Source of the DNA: Trebonia sp963773105
GTDB lineage: Bacteria; Actinomycetota; Actinomycetes; Streptosporangiales; Streptosporangiaceae
Length of the DNA stretch: 64,000 nucleotides
NCBI GenBank assembly: GCA_963773105.1
Contig: CAVZAA010000002.1
Coordinates: 1 to 64,000 of the forward strand
Direction of reading: 5' to 3'
Part shown: one piece after another, positions 44,532 to 53,358 of the stretch
How the letters are laid out: every line of letters starts with the position of its first letter
How positions within the stretch are numbered: the first letter of the stretch is position 1
The notes under the pieces: model-generated
The model's input: the letters and a program-made list of their open reading frames with translations, nothing else
Told to the model about the DNA's origin: nothing
Databases searched by the model: none
Translations under genes and position numbers: made by a program

Positions 44532-45092
44532 ATGACTTATGTCGTTCTGCTGCCCCCTTACTTCGCCCATGGCGGAGGTCAGCACAATCGCGTGATCAGC
44601 GCGATATACGACCGGTTGCTTGCCACGCCCATCGTGCCGCGCCGGTTCGACTTCTCCTCTGTGGAGGAGGCGGCGGCCCAGGCCGACACCGTGGCTCAGA
44701 TCGAGGCGTGCGACGGTCCCGTCCTGCTGATCGGCTACTCGTTTGGCGCGGCGGTGGCCGCCACGGTTACCCACCCGGCCGTCGTGGGCTGGGCGCTGAT
44801 CGCGCCGGCGCTAGTCGTACCGCAGTTCGTCTCGCCCGCGTCGCCGCTCCGCCCCCCGGCGCAGCCGCCGGTCGCGACCGATCCCCGTCCGAAGCTGGTC
44901 GTGACCGCTGAGCGGGACGCCTGGTTCGGGGCCGACGTGATCGATCCGCTCGTCGCCGACTGGGCCGCCTGCGAGCAGCAGACCGTACCCTCGGCCGATC
45001 ACTTCTTCGCTGCGACCACCGGCGACGTGGCCGACCGGGCGGTCACCTGGGCCGCCGCCCGAGCGACGAGCAGGCCGACCGTGCGGCGATGA
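44532..45092 (+). CDS. Small alpha/beta-hydrolase-like protein
   Basis: A 186-residue protein that reads as a short alpha/beta hydrolase. The nucleophile elbow is LLIGYSFGAAVAA (GxSxG, Ser at about residue 78), KLVVTAERDAWFG holds the acid strand, and SADHFF provides the His near the C-terminus. The cap domain is missing. AGGA lies upstream of the ATG. Substrate unknown; possible thioesterase or esterase for the neighbouring pathway. Confidence 0.7.
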   Translation: MTYVVLLPPYFAHGGGQHNRVISAIYDRLLATPIVPRRFDFSSVEEAAAQADTVAQIEACDGPVLLIGYSFGAAVAATVTHPAVVGWALIAPALVVPQFVSPASPLRPPAQPPVATDPRPKLVVTAERDAWFGADVIDPLVADWAACEQQTVPSADHFFAATTGDVADRAVTWAAARATSRPTVRR

Positions 45093-45268
45093 CTTTGCCA
45101 CTGTGCTCGCCCGCTGGCTGATGCTGCCGACGGGCGGCTAGCCGCATCCTTGCTCTCGCGAGGTGCAGGCTGTACGCGTGCCCGCGCGGGGGTGGTGCTA
45201 GCTCCACCTCCGGCAGGGGGGTTGCGCCTACGTGCAACTCGGTGCCTAGCCCTACCGATATTCAGCGT

Positions 45269-45281
45269 GCTACTCAGTAGC
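45269..45281 (+). promoter_or_regulatory. Dyad near the padR promoter
   Basis: GCTAC-TCA-GTAGC at 45269-45281, flanked by a direct repeat CCTACCGA at 45251-45258 and 45281-45288. It lies 33-60 bp before the PadR start, a likely autoregulatory site. Confidence 0.45.
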
Positions 45282-45313
45282 CTACCGAGCATGATGCCAA
45301 GTAGGGGCGGGTC

Positions 45314-45922
45314 ATGAGTGTCCGCCACGCGCTGCTCGCGCTGCTGAGCGAGGGTCCCAAGTACGGCCTGCAGCTTCGCGAGGAGTTCGAGGCGCGCACC
45401 GGCGAAGTCTGGCCGCTGAACGGGGGTCAGGTGTACACGACGTTGCAGCGGCTGGAGCGTGACGGGCTCGTGGAGTCCGACGGCAGCGGTGAGGAGGGCC
45501 CGCAGAAGGGCTTCCGCATCAGCGCCCAAGGGGAGCAGGAGCTGGACAGGTGGCTGCGCACGCCACCGGACCTGAGCTCGCCGCCACGCGACGAACTCGT
45601 GATGAAGGTCCTGGTGGCGCTGTACGTGCCGAGCGCCGACGTGCAAGCGGTGATCCAGGCGCATCGGCGCTACCTGATCGAGCTCATGCAGCAGTGGACC
45701 CGGATCAAGGAATACGACGCCGAGGGCGACTTGAGCATGTCGCTGGCGATCGACGCCGAGCTGTTCCGGCTCGATTCGGTTGTCCGGTGGCTGGACGCCG
45801 CAGAAGCCCGCGTCAATCGCGCGGCAACCGAGGGGGCCACGACCTGGGCGGACCGGGCCGGCCCACGAAACCAGACACGAGCGCCGCTGCCTCGGCACCG
45901 GCGGGAAATGAGAGTGCAGTGA
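45314..45922 (+). CDS. PadR-family transcriptional regulator
   Basis: A 202-residue PadR regulator: winged helix at residues 1-80 (SVRHALLALLSEGPKYGLQL, WPLNGGQVYTTLQRLERDGL, VESDG) and a C-terminal helical Vir-like domain (VKVLVALYVPSADVQAVIQA …). It is the first gene of a coupled operon; its stop overlaps the ATG of the ABC ATPase by one base. PadR proteins commonly repress such MacB/FtsX-type exporters and are released by the exported drug. Confidence 0.92.
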   Translation: MSVRHALLALLSEGPKYGLQLREEFEARTGEVWPLNGGQVYTTLQRLERDGLVESDGSGEEGPQKGFRISAQGEQELDRWLRTPPDLSSPPRDELVMKVLVALYVPSADVQAVIQAHRRYLIELMQQWTRIKEYDAEGDLSMSLAIDAELFRLDSVVRWLDAAEARVNRAATEGATTWADRAGPRNQTRAPLPRHRREMRVQ

Positions 45923-46647
45923 TGAGCATGCTGGAGCTGCGCCGGGTGTCCAAGTCCTACGGGCAAGGGGACGCCGAGGTGCACGCCTTGCGCGAGGTAA
46001 GCCTGACGGCAGAGGAAGGCGAGATGGTCGCGGTGATGGGACCCAGCGGCTCGGGGAAGAGCACGCTGCTGACCATCGCAGGCACGCTGGAGGAGCCGAC
46101 CTCTGGCGAGGTGCTGATCGCCGGACAGCCGGTCGGCAAGATCTCGCGCAACGCCAAGGCGCGGTTGCGGCGACGCGTCATCGGCTACGTATTCCAGGAC
46201 TTCAACCTGCTGCCAGGGCTGACCGCGGCGGAGAACGTGTCGCTGCCGCTCGAGCTCGACGGCCTGGCCGCCCGCAAGGCACGCATCCCCGGTCTGCGGG
46301 GGCTCGAACGGCTTGGCCTGGGCCAGCGGGCGGCACACTACCCCGACCAGCTCTCCGGAGGGGAACGGCAGCGGGTGGCGATCGCGCGCGCCATGGTGGG
46401 CGAGCGCAGGCTGCTCCTCGCCGACGAGCCCTCGGGCGCGCTGGACTCGGCCAACGCGCAGGCGGTGATGCGGCTGCTGCTCGACGCGTGCAAAGAGGGC
46501 GGGATGACCGCGGTGGTGGTGACCCACGACGCGCAGCTCGCGTCCTGGGCGGACCGCGTGGTGTTTCTCCGCGACGGCCGGGTGACAGACCAGACCGCCG
46601 GTGGCTCCGGTCCCGAGTCCCTGCTCATCCCGGAGCGCAACCAATGA
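45922..46647 (+). CDS. ABC transporter ATP-binding protein (LolD/MacB type)
   Basis: A 241-residue ABC ATPase. Walker A GPSGSGKS, Q-loop FQDFNLLPGL, signature LSGGERQRVAIARAM, Walker B LLLADEPSGALD, and VVVTHD H-loop. The pattern is that of LolD/MacB-like ATPases which partner FtsX-fold permeases. One such permease starts at the overlapping ATGA at its end. Together with PadR they form one transcript for drug or peptide export. Confidence 0.95.
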   Translation: MSMLELRRVSKSYGQGDAEVHALREVSLTAEEGEMVAVMGPSGSGKSTLLTIAGTLEEPTSGEVLIAGQPVGKISRNAKARLRRRVIGYVFQDFNLLPGLTAAENVSLPLELDGLAARKARIPGLRGLERLGLGQRAAHYPDQLSGGERQRVAIARAMVGERRLLLADEPSGALDSANAQAVMRLLLDACKEGGMTAVVVTHDAQLASWADRVVFLRDGRVTDQTAGGSGPESLLIPERNQ

Positions 46648-49193
46648 GCACCACGGCGGTAACGGAACGGCCCGCGCACCGGATGCAGAACGGCGGGGTA
46701 CCCGCCCGCCGGGCGGTGGTCCGCTGGGCCATCCGGCTGCTGCGCCGCGAATGGCGGCAGCAGCTGCTGATCCTCGCGCTGATCACTGTCGCGGTCGGCG
46801 CCACCGTGGTGGCCTCGACGGTTGCGACCAACACGCCGGCCCCGGTCGCCGGGGTACTCGGCACCGCGCAGGACGCCGCCTCCTTCTCCGGCTCTCCGGC
46901 GGTGGTCGACGCCCAGATCAAGAATCTGGGGAGCCGCTGGGGCAGGGTCGACGTGATCGAGAACGAGAGCGTCCAGATCCCCGGCACCTTGAACACCTTC
47001 GAGCTGCGGGCACAGGATCCGCACGGTCCGTACGGCGAGCCGTTGCTGAGCCTGGTTAGCGGCCAGTACCCCACCACGACGAGCCAGATCGCCGTGACCG
47101 GCGGGGTAGCCGCTGACTTCCACCTGACGATCGGCGGCACCTGGACCATCGCCGGCCAGACCAGGAAGGTAACTGGCATCGTCCAAAACCCGGAAAGCCT
47201 GCTCGACCAGTTCGCACTGGTCGTCCCCGGCCAGGTCACGAATCCGGACAACGTGACGGTGCTGTTCGACGCGCCCGGGGTCAGCGCGTCAAGCCTCAGC
47301 ACGAACAGCATGAACGTGACGACCGCGCAGACGGCGGCGAACACTAACGAGATCAATCCCGAGACGATCTCGATCGCCGCCGCCGTGCTCGGCATGCTGC
47401 TGATCGCGCTGGTCGGTGTCGGCGGCTTCACCGTCATCGCGCAGCGCAGGCTCAGGGCAATCGGTATGCTCGCCGCCCAGGGCGCCACCCAGCGGCACAT
47501 CCGTCTCGTAGTCAGGGCCAACGGCGCCGCCACCGGCATCGTGGGCTCCGTCGCGGGAGCGGTGCTCGGCTTCCTCGCCTGGGTCGCTTACCGGCCTCAG
47601 GCCGAGAACAGCGCGCAGCACGTCATGGGCGTGTTCCAGCTGCCGTGGACGGTCATAGGCATCTCCATGGCCCTGGCGATCATCGCGACCTACTTCGCTG
47701 CCTCCCGTCCAGCGAAGACGATCGCGAAGGTCCCACTGGTAGCCGCGCTGGCTGGCCGCCCGCCTGCACCGAAGAAGACCCGCCACCTGGCGATCCCGAT
47801 CGGTCTCTGCTTCCTGGTCGCCGCGTTCCTGCTGCTCGGCGCCGCCGGGGCCACGTCTGGCAGCGGTGGAGGCGAGAACAACGGGGTGCTGGAGCTCGCT
47901 GTCGGCTTCATCGCGCTAACCGTCGCCATCGTGCTGCTCGCCCCGGCCTGTCTCTCGGTGGTCGCCGCCGCCGGGAGGCTGAGCCCGATCGCGATAAGGC
48001 TCGCACTGCGCGATCTGGCACGGTACCGGGCACGGTCCGGGCCGGCGCTCGCGGCGATCAGCCTCAGCACGCTGATCGCGGTCATCATCTGCGTGGCGAG
48101 CGCCGCCAGGTTCGCCAACGCCCTCGACTACGCCGGCCCGAACCTTACAGCCAACCAGCTCATCGTGTACGGGCCAGGCAACACCAACGGACGCTCGGCG
48201 GTTCCTGACAACAACCCGACCGCGGCCCAGATCGCGGCCGCGCCAAAGGTCGCGCAGGACATCGCCGCCGAACTCGGCACGACCACGGTGATCGCGCTGG
48301 AGAACGCCAGCGTGAACCTGGTCCACGCCGCTAACGGGCGCTCCTGGTCCGGGCCGATCTACGTGGCGACGCCGCAGCTGCTGAGCGCGTTCGGCATCAA
48401 GCAGTCGCAGATCAACCCGGACGCCGACATCCTGACGATGCGTCCCGGGCTGTCAACGATGAGCCTGATGCAGCTCGCCCACGGCAACCAGGGGGGCGGC
48501 CAGGACTCCGTCGGCCCGGGGAACGGGCCCAACGGCCAAAACTCGTGGCCCTGCCCGGCGGGCAGCTGCATCGCCAACCCGCCCATCCAGGAGATCGGCC
48601 AGCTCCCGTCCGGCACGTCCGCGCCGAACACGGTGGTTACCGAGCACGCGATCGCCACACTGCACCTGCAGAAGTCGGTCGGGATCGAGGGCTGGCTCAT
48701 CCAAGTGCCGAACGGCCTCACCGCCACGCAGGTCACCGACGCTCAGCGGATCGCGGCGGCGGACGGCCTGGGCGTCGAAAGCCGCAACAGCATCCCCTCG
48801 CTGGCGCAGATCATCGACGCGGCCACCCTGTTCGGGATCGTCCTCGCGATCGGCATCCTCGGCATGAGCGTCGGCCTCGTCCGCAGCGAGGCGGCCCGTG
48901 ACCTGCGCACGCTGTCCGCGACAGGGGCGGGCGGCAGCACGCGCCGCACCATCACGGCGACGACTGCGGGCGCGCTCGCGCTCACCGGCGCCGTGATCGG
49001 GATCGTCGGCGGGTACCTAGCGGCGATCGGCTTCTTCCGGAGCAATTCGCTCGACGGCCTGTCGTCGCTGACCAGCATCCCCGTGACCAACCTGCTGGTG
49101 ATCCTGGTTGGCATGCCGCTCGCGGCCACGGTCCTGGGCTGGCTGCTGGCCGGCCGCGACCCAGGGGGTATCGCCCGCCAGCCGCTCGAATAA
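46644..49193 (+). CDS. FtsX-family ABC permease
   Basis: An 849-residue permease with two FtsX-like units. A first membrane helix (LLILALITVAVGATVVASTV) leads into an extracytoplasmic domain, then a first three-helix core around residues 250-390 (AAVLGMLLIALVGVGGFTVI, QRRLRAIGMLAAQGATQRHI). A second unit follows, with a Gly/Pro-rich outer loop (QGGGQDSVGPGNGPNGQ) and final helices at about 740-840. The layout is typical of large actinobacterial antimicrobial-peptide-type exporters. ATGA overlap with the ATPase gene; a hairpin terminator follows. Confidence 0.92.
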   Translation: MSTTAVTERPAHRMQNGGVPARRAVVRWAIRLLRREWRQQLLILALITVAVGATVVASTVATNTPAPVAGVLGTAQDAASFSGSPAVVDAQIKNLGSRWGRVDVIENESVQIPGTLNTFELRAQDPHGPYGEPLLSLVSGQYPTTTSQIAVTGGVAADFHLTIGGTWTIAGQTRKVTGIVQNPESLLDQFALVVPGQVTNPDNVTVLFDAPGVSASSLSTNSMNVTTAQTAANTNEINPETISIAAAVLGMLLIALVGVGGFTVIAQRRLRAIGMLAAQGATQRHIRLVVRANGAATGIVGSVAGAVLGFLAWVAYRPQAENSAQHVMGVFQLPWTVIGISMALAIIATYFAASRPAKTIAKVPLVAALAGRPPAPKKTRHLAIPIGLCFLVAAFLLLGAAGATSGSGGGENNGVLELAVGFIALTVAIVLLAPACLSVVAAAGRLSPIAIRLALRDLARYRARSGPALAAISLSTLIAVIICVASAARFANALDYAGPNLTANQLIVYGPGNTNGRSAVPDNNPTAAQIAAAPKVAQDIAAELGTTTVIALENASVNLVHAANGRSWSGPIYVATPQLLSAFGIKQSQINPDADILTMRPGLSTMSLMQLAHGNQGGGQDSVGPGNGPNGQNSWPCPAGSCIANPPIQEIGQLPSGTSAPNTVVTEHAIATLHLQKSVGIEGWLIQVPNGLTATQVTDAQRIAAADGLGVESRNSIPSLAQIIDAATLFGIVLAIGILGMSVGLVRSEAARDLRTLSATGAGGSTRRTITATTAGALALTGAVIGIVGGYLAAIGFFRSNSLDGLSSLTSIPVTNLLVILVGMPLAATVLGWLLAGRDPGGIARQPLE

Positions 49194-49217
49194 CGCCGAG
49201 ACACAACCCCGGTGTCC

Positions 49218-49251
49218 TTGACGCCTCGCTCCCGGCCGAGCGAGGCGTCAA
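49218..49251 (+). terminator. Terminator of the PadR-ABC operon
   Basis: 13-bp perfect arms (49218-49230 and 49239-49251, TTGACGCCTCGCT) closed by one further C:G pair around a 6-base loop, 24 bases past the permease stop. Confidence 0.8.
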
Positions 49252-49315
49252 GGCGCGCCTGGCGCCGGAGCCGGCCACCCTTACGCCCGTCTGCGGGAAG
49301 GCGGAACATAGGGGC

Positions 49316-49747
49316 ATGGTCGACGACCCAAAGCGTTGGAGGTCCCCGTTCACCCAGGTTGAGACGCGCAGACTGTGGGCTGCCCGTCATACGGCGATGG
49401 CCCTGGTCGCTGCGTGGTACCACAGCCTGGACGGCGGGCACGCGGTGTTCTCCGCCAATGACAGCGCACCCAACCTCGACTACCTCCGCGCTATGGAAGC
49501 CGCGGGCGGGACTCTCGCCGACGGCGGCGTCGGCGTGCCAGTCACCAAGAATCCTCGGCAGGAGGTGCAGCACGCCCACCTGCACGCCTTCTACGCTGAA
49601 CGCGACCAGACCGAGAACCAGCGACTCCACGCGGCGCAGCGGGCCACGGCTGAACAGCGGGCGAGTTTCGAGACCTTCGCCGCCCGGCACGGACTGAACG
49701 CGCATTCGCTGGACATGGTTCCCCCGGCCAGATTCAGTCTCGACTAG
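49316..49747 (+). CDS. Hypothetical protein (143 aa)
   Basis: A 143-residue soluble protein with a helical N-terminal half (TQVETRRLWAARHTAMALVA, AWYHSLDGGHAVF) and several His (VQHAHLHAFYAE). I do not recognise a family. Composition is gene-like. The start ATG lacks a strong ribosome site, but the frame is clean and sits between two terminated units. Confidence 0.55.
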   Translation: MVDDPKRWRSPFTQVETRRLWAARHTAMALVAAWYHSLDGGHAVFSANDSAPNLDYLRAMEAAGGTLADGGVGVPVTKNPRQEVQHAHLHAFYAERDQTENQRLHAAQRATAEQRASFETFAARHGLNAHSLDMVPPARFSLD

Positions 49748-49951
49748 ACGGAGAGCCCCATAAACGCTATGGGGCCACCAGATTTCCAATTGTTTTTTGA
49801 GACGCCGGAGCTTACGGACTCCTTAAGAGACTGCTGTTACGCGAAGTGTTTTCGCCATTGCTCAGTAGGCTCACGTCCGGCACTCAGGAGCGTCGGCAAG
49901 TGGTTATCCCGCTTCCGCTTGCCGCGCTCCGCCGACCGAAAGGACACCAGC

Positions 49952-51013
49952 ATGAAGCTTGCGGACCAAAACACGCCGCCGACGCCTTTCGCGCCTGCCA
50001 GACGGCATCTCGGCGCGATTGCGCTCGCATCCGGCGCACTGATCGCAGCCACGGCTCTGGCAGTGACCGGCTGCTCCTCCGGCCAAGCGGCGGACGACTC
50101 CCTCGCGCTGGCCGGCGCTACCACCGCCATGAGCCTGAGCAGCAACATGGCTGGCAGCTACCAGATCGTCAAGCTCAATGACGCCCGCGACGAGACGTTC
50201 AACCAGCTTCTCGGCATCAACGACCGGGGCATCATCGTCGGGTACTTCGGCTCCGGCGCCGCCGGGCACCCGAACAAGGGATACGCGCTGGTCCCCCCGT
50301 TCGCGCAGCGGAGCTTCCTGAACGAGAATTTCCCGCACTCGGCCCAGACCCAGGTCACCGGCCTTAATGACGAGGGCATCACCGTTGGGTTCTGGTCAAC
50401 GCAGAACACTGCGAGCATGGCGAACAATAATTTCGGCTTCTACGAGCAGAACGGGCGGTTCCACGACGTCAACTTCCCGGTCGGCGACAATTCCAGCCCG
50501 CCGGTGGACCAGCTGCTCGGCGTCAACGACCACGGGGTGGCGGTCGGCTTCTTCGCCAACAACACCGGCCAAAACCGCGGCTTCGAGTACAACATACGGA
50601 TGCACAGGTTCACCCGGGTCGAGATCCCGGGGCGGGGCATCGGGCCGAGCCTCACCGCTGCCGCCATCAACGATCGCGGCGATGTCGCGGGCTTCTACAA
50701 CAAGACCTCCAAGCAGGTGGACGCGTTCCTCAAGCTGCACTCGGGCAGGTTCATCACGCTGGCGTACCCGGGTGCCGCGATGACCCAGGCCTTCGGCGTC
50801 AACGACTTCGACGAGGTCGTAGGCACTTACACCACGGGAACCGGCAACGCGGCCGTCACCCATGGCTTTACCTGGCGGAACGGCAAGTACACAAGCGTGA
50901 ACGTACGCGGCGCCAGCTCGACGGCGATCAACGGCGTCAACGACGAGGGTGACCTAGTCGGCTTCTACACCGACGCCAAGGGCAACACGGACGGCCTCCT
51001 GGCGCTGCCATAA
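49952..51013 (+). CDS. Lipoprotein with HAF-type repeats
   Basis: A 353-residue exported lipoprotein: hydrophobic segment ALASGALIAATALAVTGCSS with lipobox VTGC at about residue 37. The mature part is six or so repeats of the form LLGINDRGIIVGYF, VTGLNDEGITVGFW, LLGVNDHGVAVGFF, AAINDRGDVAGFY and INGVNDEGDLVGFY. That is the HAF (extracellular repeat) motif, expected to build a beta-propeller. Role unknown; probably cell-surface binding. Start is the ATG after AAAGGACACC. A strong terminator follows. Confidence 0.85.
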   Translation: MKLADQNTPPTPFAPARRHLGAIALASGALIAATALAVTGCSSGQAADDSLALAGATTAMSLSSNMAGSYQIVKLNDARDETFNQLLGINDRGIIVGYFGSGAAGHPNKGYALVPPFAQRSFLNENFPHSAQTQVTGLNDEGITVGFWSTQNTASMANNNFGFYEQNGRFHDVNFPVGDNSSPPVDQLLGVNDHGVAVGFFANNTGQNRGFEYNIRMHRFTRVEIPGRGIGPSLTAAAINDRGDVAGFYNKTSKQVDAFLKLHSGRFITLAYPGAAMTQAFGVNDFDEVVGTYTTGTGNAAVTHGFTWRNGKYTSVNVRGASSTAINGVNDEGDLVGFYTDAKGNTDGLLALP

Positions 51014-51041
51014 CGCAGCCGCACAGCCCAGGCGCGCATCA

Positions 51042-51079
51042 CCGTAGGGCGGTTCCCGACAGCGGGAACCGCCCTACGG
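51042..51079. terminator. Strong hairpin terminator after the HAF lipoprotein
   Basis: 17-bp perfect arms (51042-51058 and 51063-51079) with a 4-base loop, 28 bases after the lipoprotein stop. Confidence 0.85.
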
Positions 51080-51463
51080 TCGTTTGCTGCCGCGCGGGAG
51101 GCAGCCAACTGCCCCCGTCGGGCCGCCGCTAGACGACCGTCAGCCGCGCGGTTGATGGTCGGGCACACGGTTCCGCAGGAGAAGGTGCAGGTCTCGTTCG
51201 GGTGCCTGGCGGCGGGGATGAACCCGCTGGCGGCGGCGAAGGCGGCCGGGGGGTCGCACCGTTTCGCGTACGAGCTGGACCGGAAAGTCTCGGGCGGGGT
51301 GTCGAGGTACCTGGCGCGGACCCAGGTGGCCTGGGGTTCGATGCCCTGCAGAGCACAGAGCAGGCCGTGGACGGGCGGGGTCCAGAAGCCCGCGGGCGGC
51401 GGATGACGACTCCTCGATCCGGCTGGTCATGGTCGTGCCTCGCCGTGGCCTGAGCACGAAAAA
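51080..51463. other. Gene-free stretch between convergent genes, possible transposase scrap
   Basis: A plus-strand frame from about 51152 reads VSFGCLAAGMNPLAAAKAAG then GSHRFAYELDRK, faintly like the N-terminal helix-turn-helix of IS30-type transposases. It is short and decayed. No intact gene is present. Confidence 0.3.
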
Positions 51464-51512
51464 GCTCCTGGCAGGGGCCCGGGCTGTTGAAGCCCGCGCC
51501 CCTGCCAGGAGC
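51464..51512 (-). terminator. Strong terminator of the secreted-protein gene
   Basis: 15-bp perfect outer arms (51464-51478 and 51498-51512, GCTCCTGGCAGGGGC) with a further inner stem (GGGCT/AGCCC), 39 bases past the end of the minus-strand gene at 51551. An A-run on its far side gives the minus-strand transcript a short U tract. Confidence 0.85.
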
Positions 51513-51550
51513 CCTTGCGCCTTCCTATCTAGCTAGCGTTGGAGATGCGC

Positions 51551-53125
51551 TCACATCCCCGACGGGTCCATCTTGCGGTGGTGGGGGCGGCCGGTCCGCT
51601 TGGGTGCGCCGGGCGTCCCCGAGCCGGGCATAGCCGGCGTGGTCCCGGTGTTGGTCGCCGTCTGCTTGGTGGTGTTGAGGGTCGCCGCGGTCGCCGCGCC
51701 AGAGCCGTCCAGCGTGACCGTGACGGGGTTCGTCAGGCCGAAGGTCTGGCAGGAGAGGTTGCTGAAGGACATACCGAGCCTGTTCGCCAGGAACGTGTAC
51801 AGGTTGTCGCCCACCGACGGCACCGGCGAAGACCCGGTCGCGAGCAGCGCCTGGTTGGCGGCCAGGAACGGCGCCTGGATGTCGACCATGTTCTGGCAGA
51901 ACATCGCCGGACTGCTGGTCGTGTTGTTCGCGGCGCTGATCGCCGGCTGGCCCAGTTCCCTCCGGTAGAGGTTGGTCTTGGCCGCGTCGACCTGGCCGTT
52001 GCTGTCCAGCACCATCTCGTCGTTCTCGGGCACGAGCGCCGAGATCGTCGGCTGGTGCGCGGCCGACAGCAGTTCGTCTAGCGCCTGGGAGCTGGACGGC
52101 GCGTTGTTGTTGGCCAGGTCCGGCGCCTGGAAGGGGGTGCAGCCCAGTAGCGGGTCCATGAACGCGTCGAGCAGGGTGTTATCGCTGCCATTGGCGAGCA
52201 TCGTCGAGCCCGGGATGTTGGCCGAGTTGGACGTGGTGTCCTGCGCGGTCTGGCCGGTGGCCGGATTCAGCAGGTAGAAGGTGGTCACGTTGTCGCTCGG
52301 ATCCTGGTCCACCATGTCGAAGTTGCGCGTTTCTGGGCAGTTCTGGCCCGACCCGAGCGAGCCTGCGGACGCGACGATCTTGCTGGAGGTGCCCTCTGAC
52401 GGCACGACCAGCCTCCCCTCGCGCTCAGCGCGGAACGCCGCCTGGAAGAAGTTGATGCCGTTGCAGAACGACACCTGCCCGAAGACCGATCCCGCCGTGC
52501 CGTTGACGCAGTTGCCATTCCTGAGCGCGTTCGCCGTCGCCCCCACCTGGAACAGGTCGGTGCCGTTGAACCCGAAGTCGATCGTGACGACCGCGCCCCT
52601 CGGCAGTTTCGGCACCACCGGCGCCACGGCCGGGGTGGTGCCCTGCGTGATGACAAGCGGGTCGTAGACGAAGAGCTTGCCTGTGGCCGGGTTCAGGATG
52701 GTGGCCTGCACGAACGCCCCGAGGTTGACCGCGTTGGTCATCTCGCACCCGGACTGCGCGGGGGTCTGCCCGTTCGTACCGGTGAGCTGGTACGGGGTGG
52801 CGAGGCCGCGGGCACTGAGCGGGTTCGCGGGGACGATGATGTCGCAGTTGACGTTGGCCGCCGCGGTCGTGGTGCCCGTACTCGACCCGGACGGCGCCGT
52901 GGACGGCGCGACCGACGGCGCCGACGGCGAGGCGCTGGGCGACGCGCTGGCGGAGACGCCGAGCGCCGCATTGCCGAGGTCGGTGACGGCCGAGCTCCCG
53001 CCGACCGCGACCATCACCCCGATCGCCAGGCCCAGTACCACAGGAATAGCGACCGCGACGGCAATACGCGAAGAATGATTTCGCCGCCTGTGCCGTCGCC
53101 ATGCGAACCGAAGCCTATTGAACAT
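51551..53125 (-). CDS. Membrane-anchored secreted protein of unknown function
   Basis: A 524-residue protein: basic N-terminus (RRHRRRNHSSR), one hydrophobic helix at about 20-42, a Ser/Pro/Thr linker (SASPSASPSAPSVAPSTAPS), then about 400 residues of exported domain with some eight Cys (NCDIIVP, SGCEMTN, GNCVNG, SFCNGI, QNCPET, LGCTPF, MFCQNM and LSCQTF) likely forming disulfides. It ends in a Thr/Pro-rich, basic tail. I do not recognise the domain; repeated asparagine- and proline-rich turns suggest a beta-rich globular protein. It has its own long terminator. Confidence 0.75.
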   Translation of the reverse strand: MFNRLRFAWRRHRRRNHSSRIAVAVAIPVVLGLAIGVMVAVGGSSAVTDLGNAALGVSASASPSASPSAPSVAPSTAPSGSSTGTTTAAANVNCDIIVPANPLSARGLATPYQLTGTNGQTPAQSGCEMTNAVNLGAFVQATILNPATGKLFVYDPLVITQGTTPAVAPVVPKLPRGAVVTIDFGFNGTDLFQVGATANALRNGNCVNGTAGSVFGQVSFCNGINFFQAAFRAEREGRLVVPSEGTSSKIVASAGSLGSGQNCPETRNFDMVDQDPSDNVTTFYLLNPATGQTAQDTTSNSANIPGSTMLANGSDNTLLDAFMDPLLGCTPFQAPDLANNNAPSSSQALDELLSAAHQPTISALVPENDEMVLDSNGQVDAAKTNLYRRELGQPAISAANNTTSSPAMFCQNMVDIQAPFLAANQALLATGSSPVPSVGDNLYTFLANRLGMSFSNLSCQTFGLTNPVTVTLDGSGAATAATLNTTKQTATNTGTTPAMPGSGTPGAPKRTGRPHHRKMDPSGM

Positions 53126-53346
53126 TGGATCGACACCTCCGTGTACGAGTGCCGCAGAAGCGGGACGTTAGGCCTGCTGAGCGGCCCGTGAGGCACGAAT
53201 CTGAAGAGTGCGTGCTTTGCCTCGTTCAGGACTATATTCGCCCGTCGGCGCGGGGACCGGGCCTTCGATCCGGCGTCACAAATCCGTCATACATAACGGC
53301 TGTGATTATCATCGTTATTTCGCCGTGATAGGGGTCGAATGCGCGG

Positions 53347-53352
53347 TAGCGT
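53347..53352 (+). promoter_or_regulatory. -10 element of a leaderless transcript
   Basis: TAGCGT, six bases, then ATG of the membrane-protein gene at 53359. No ribosome site is visible. Confidence 0.5.
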
Positions 53353-53358
53353 GCGCCT

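Noticed and set aside
51152..51406. Intact transposase
   Set aside because: Only a faint helix-turn-helix-like stretch; no catalytic domain and no terminal repeats seen.
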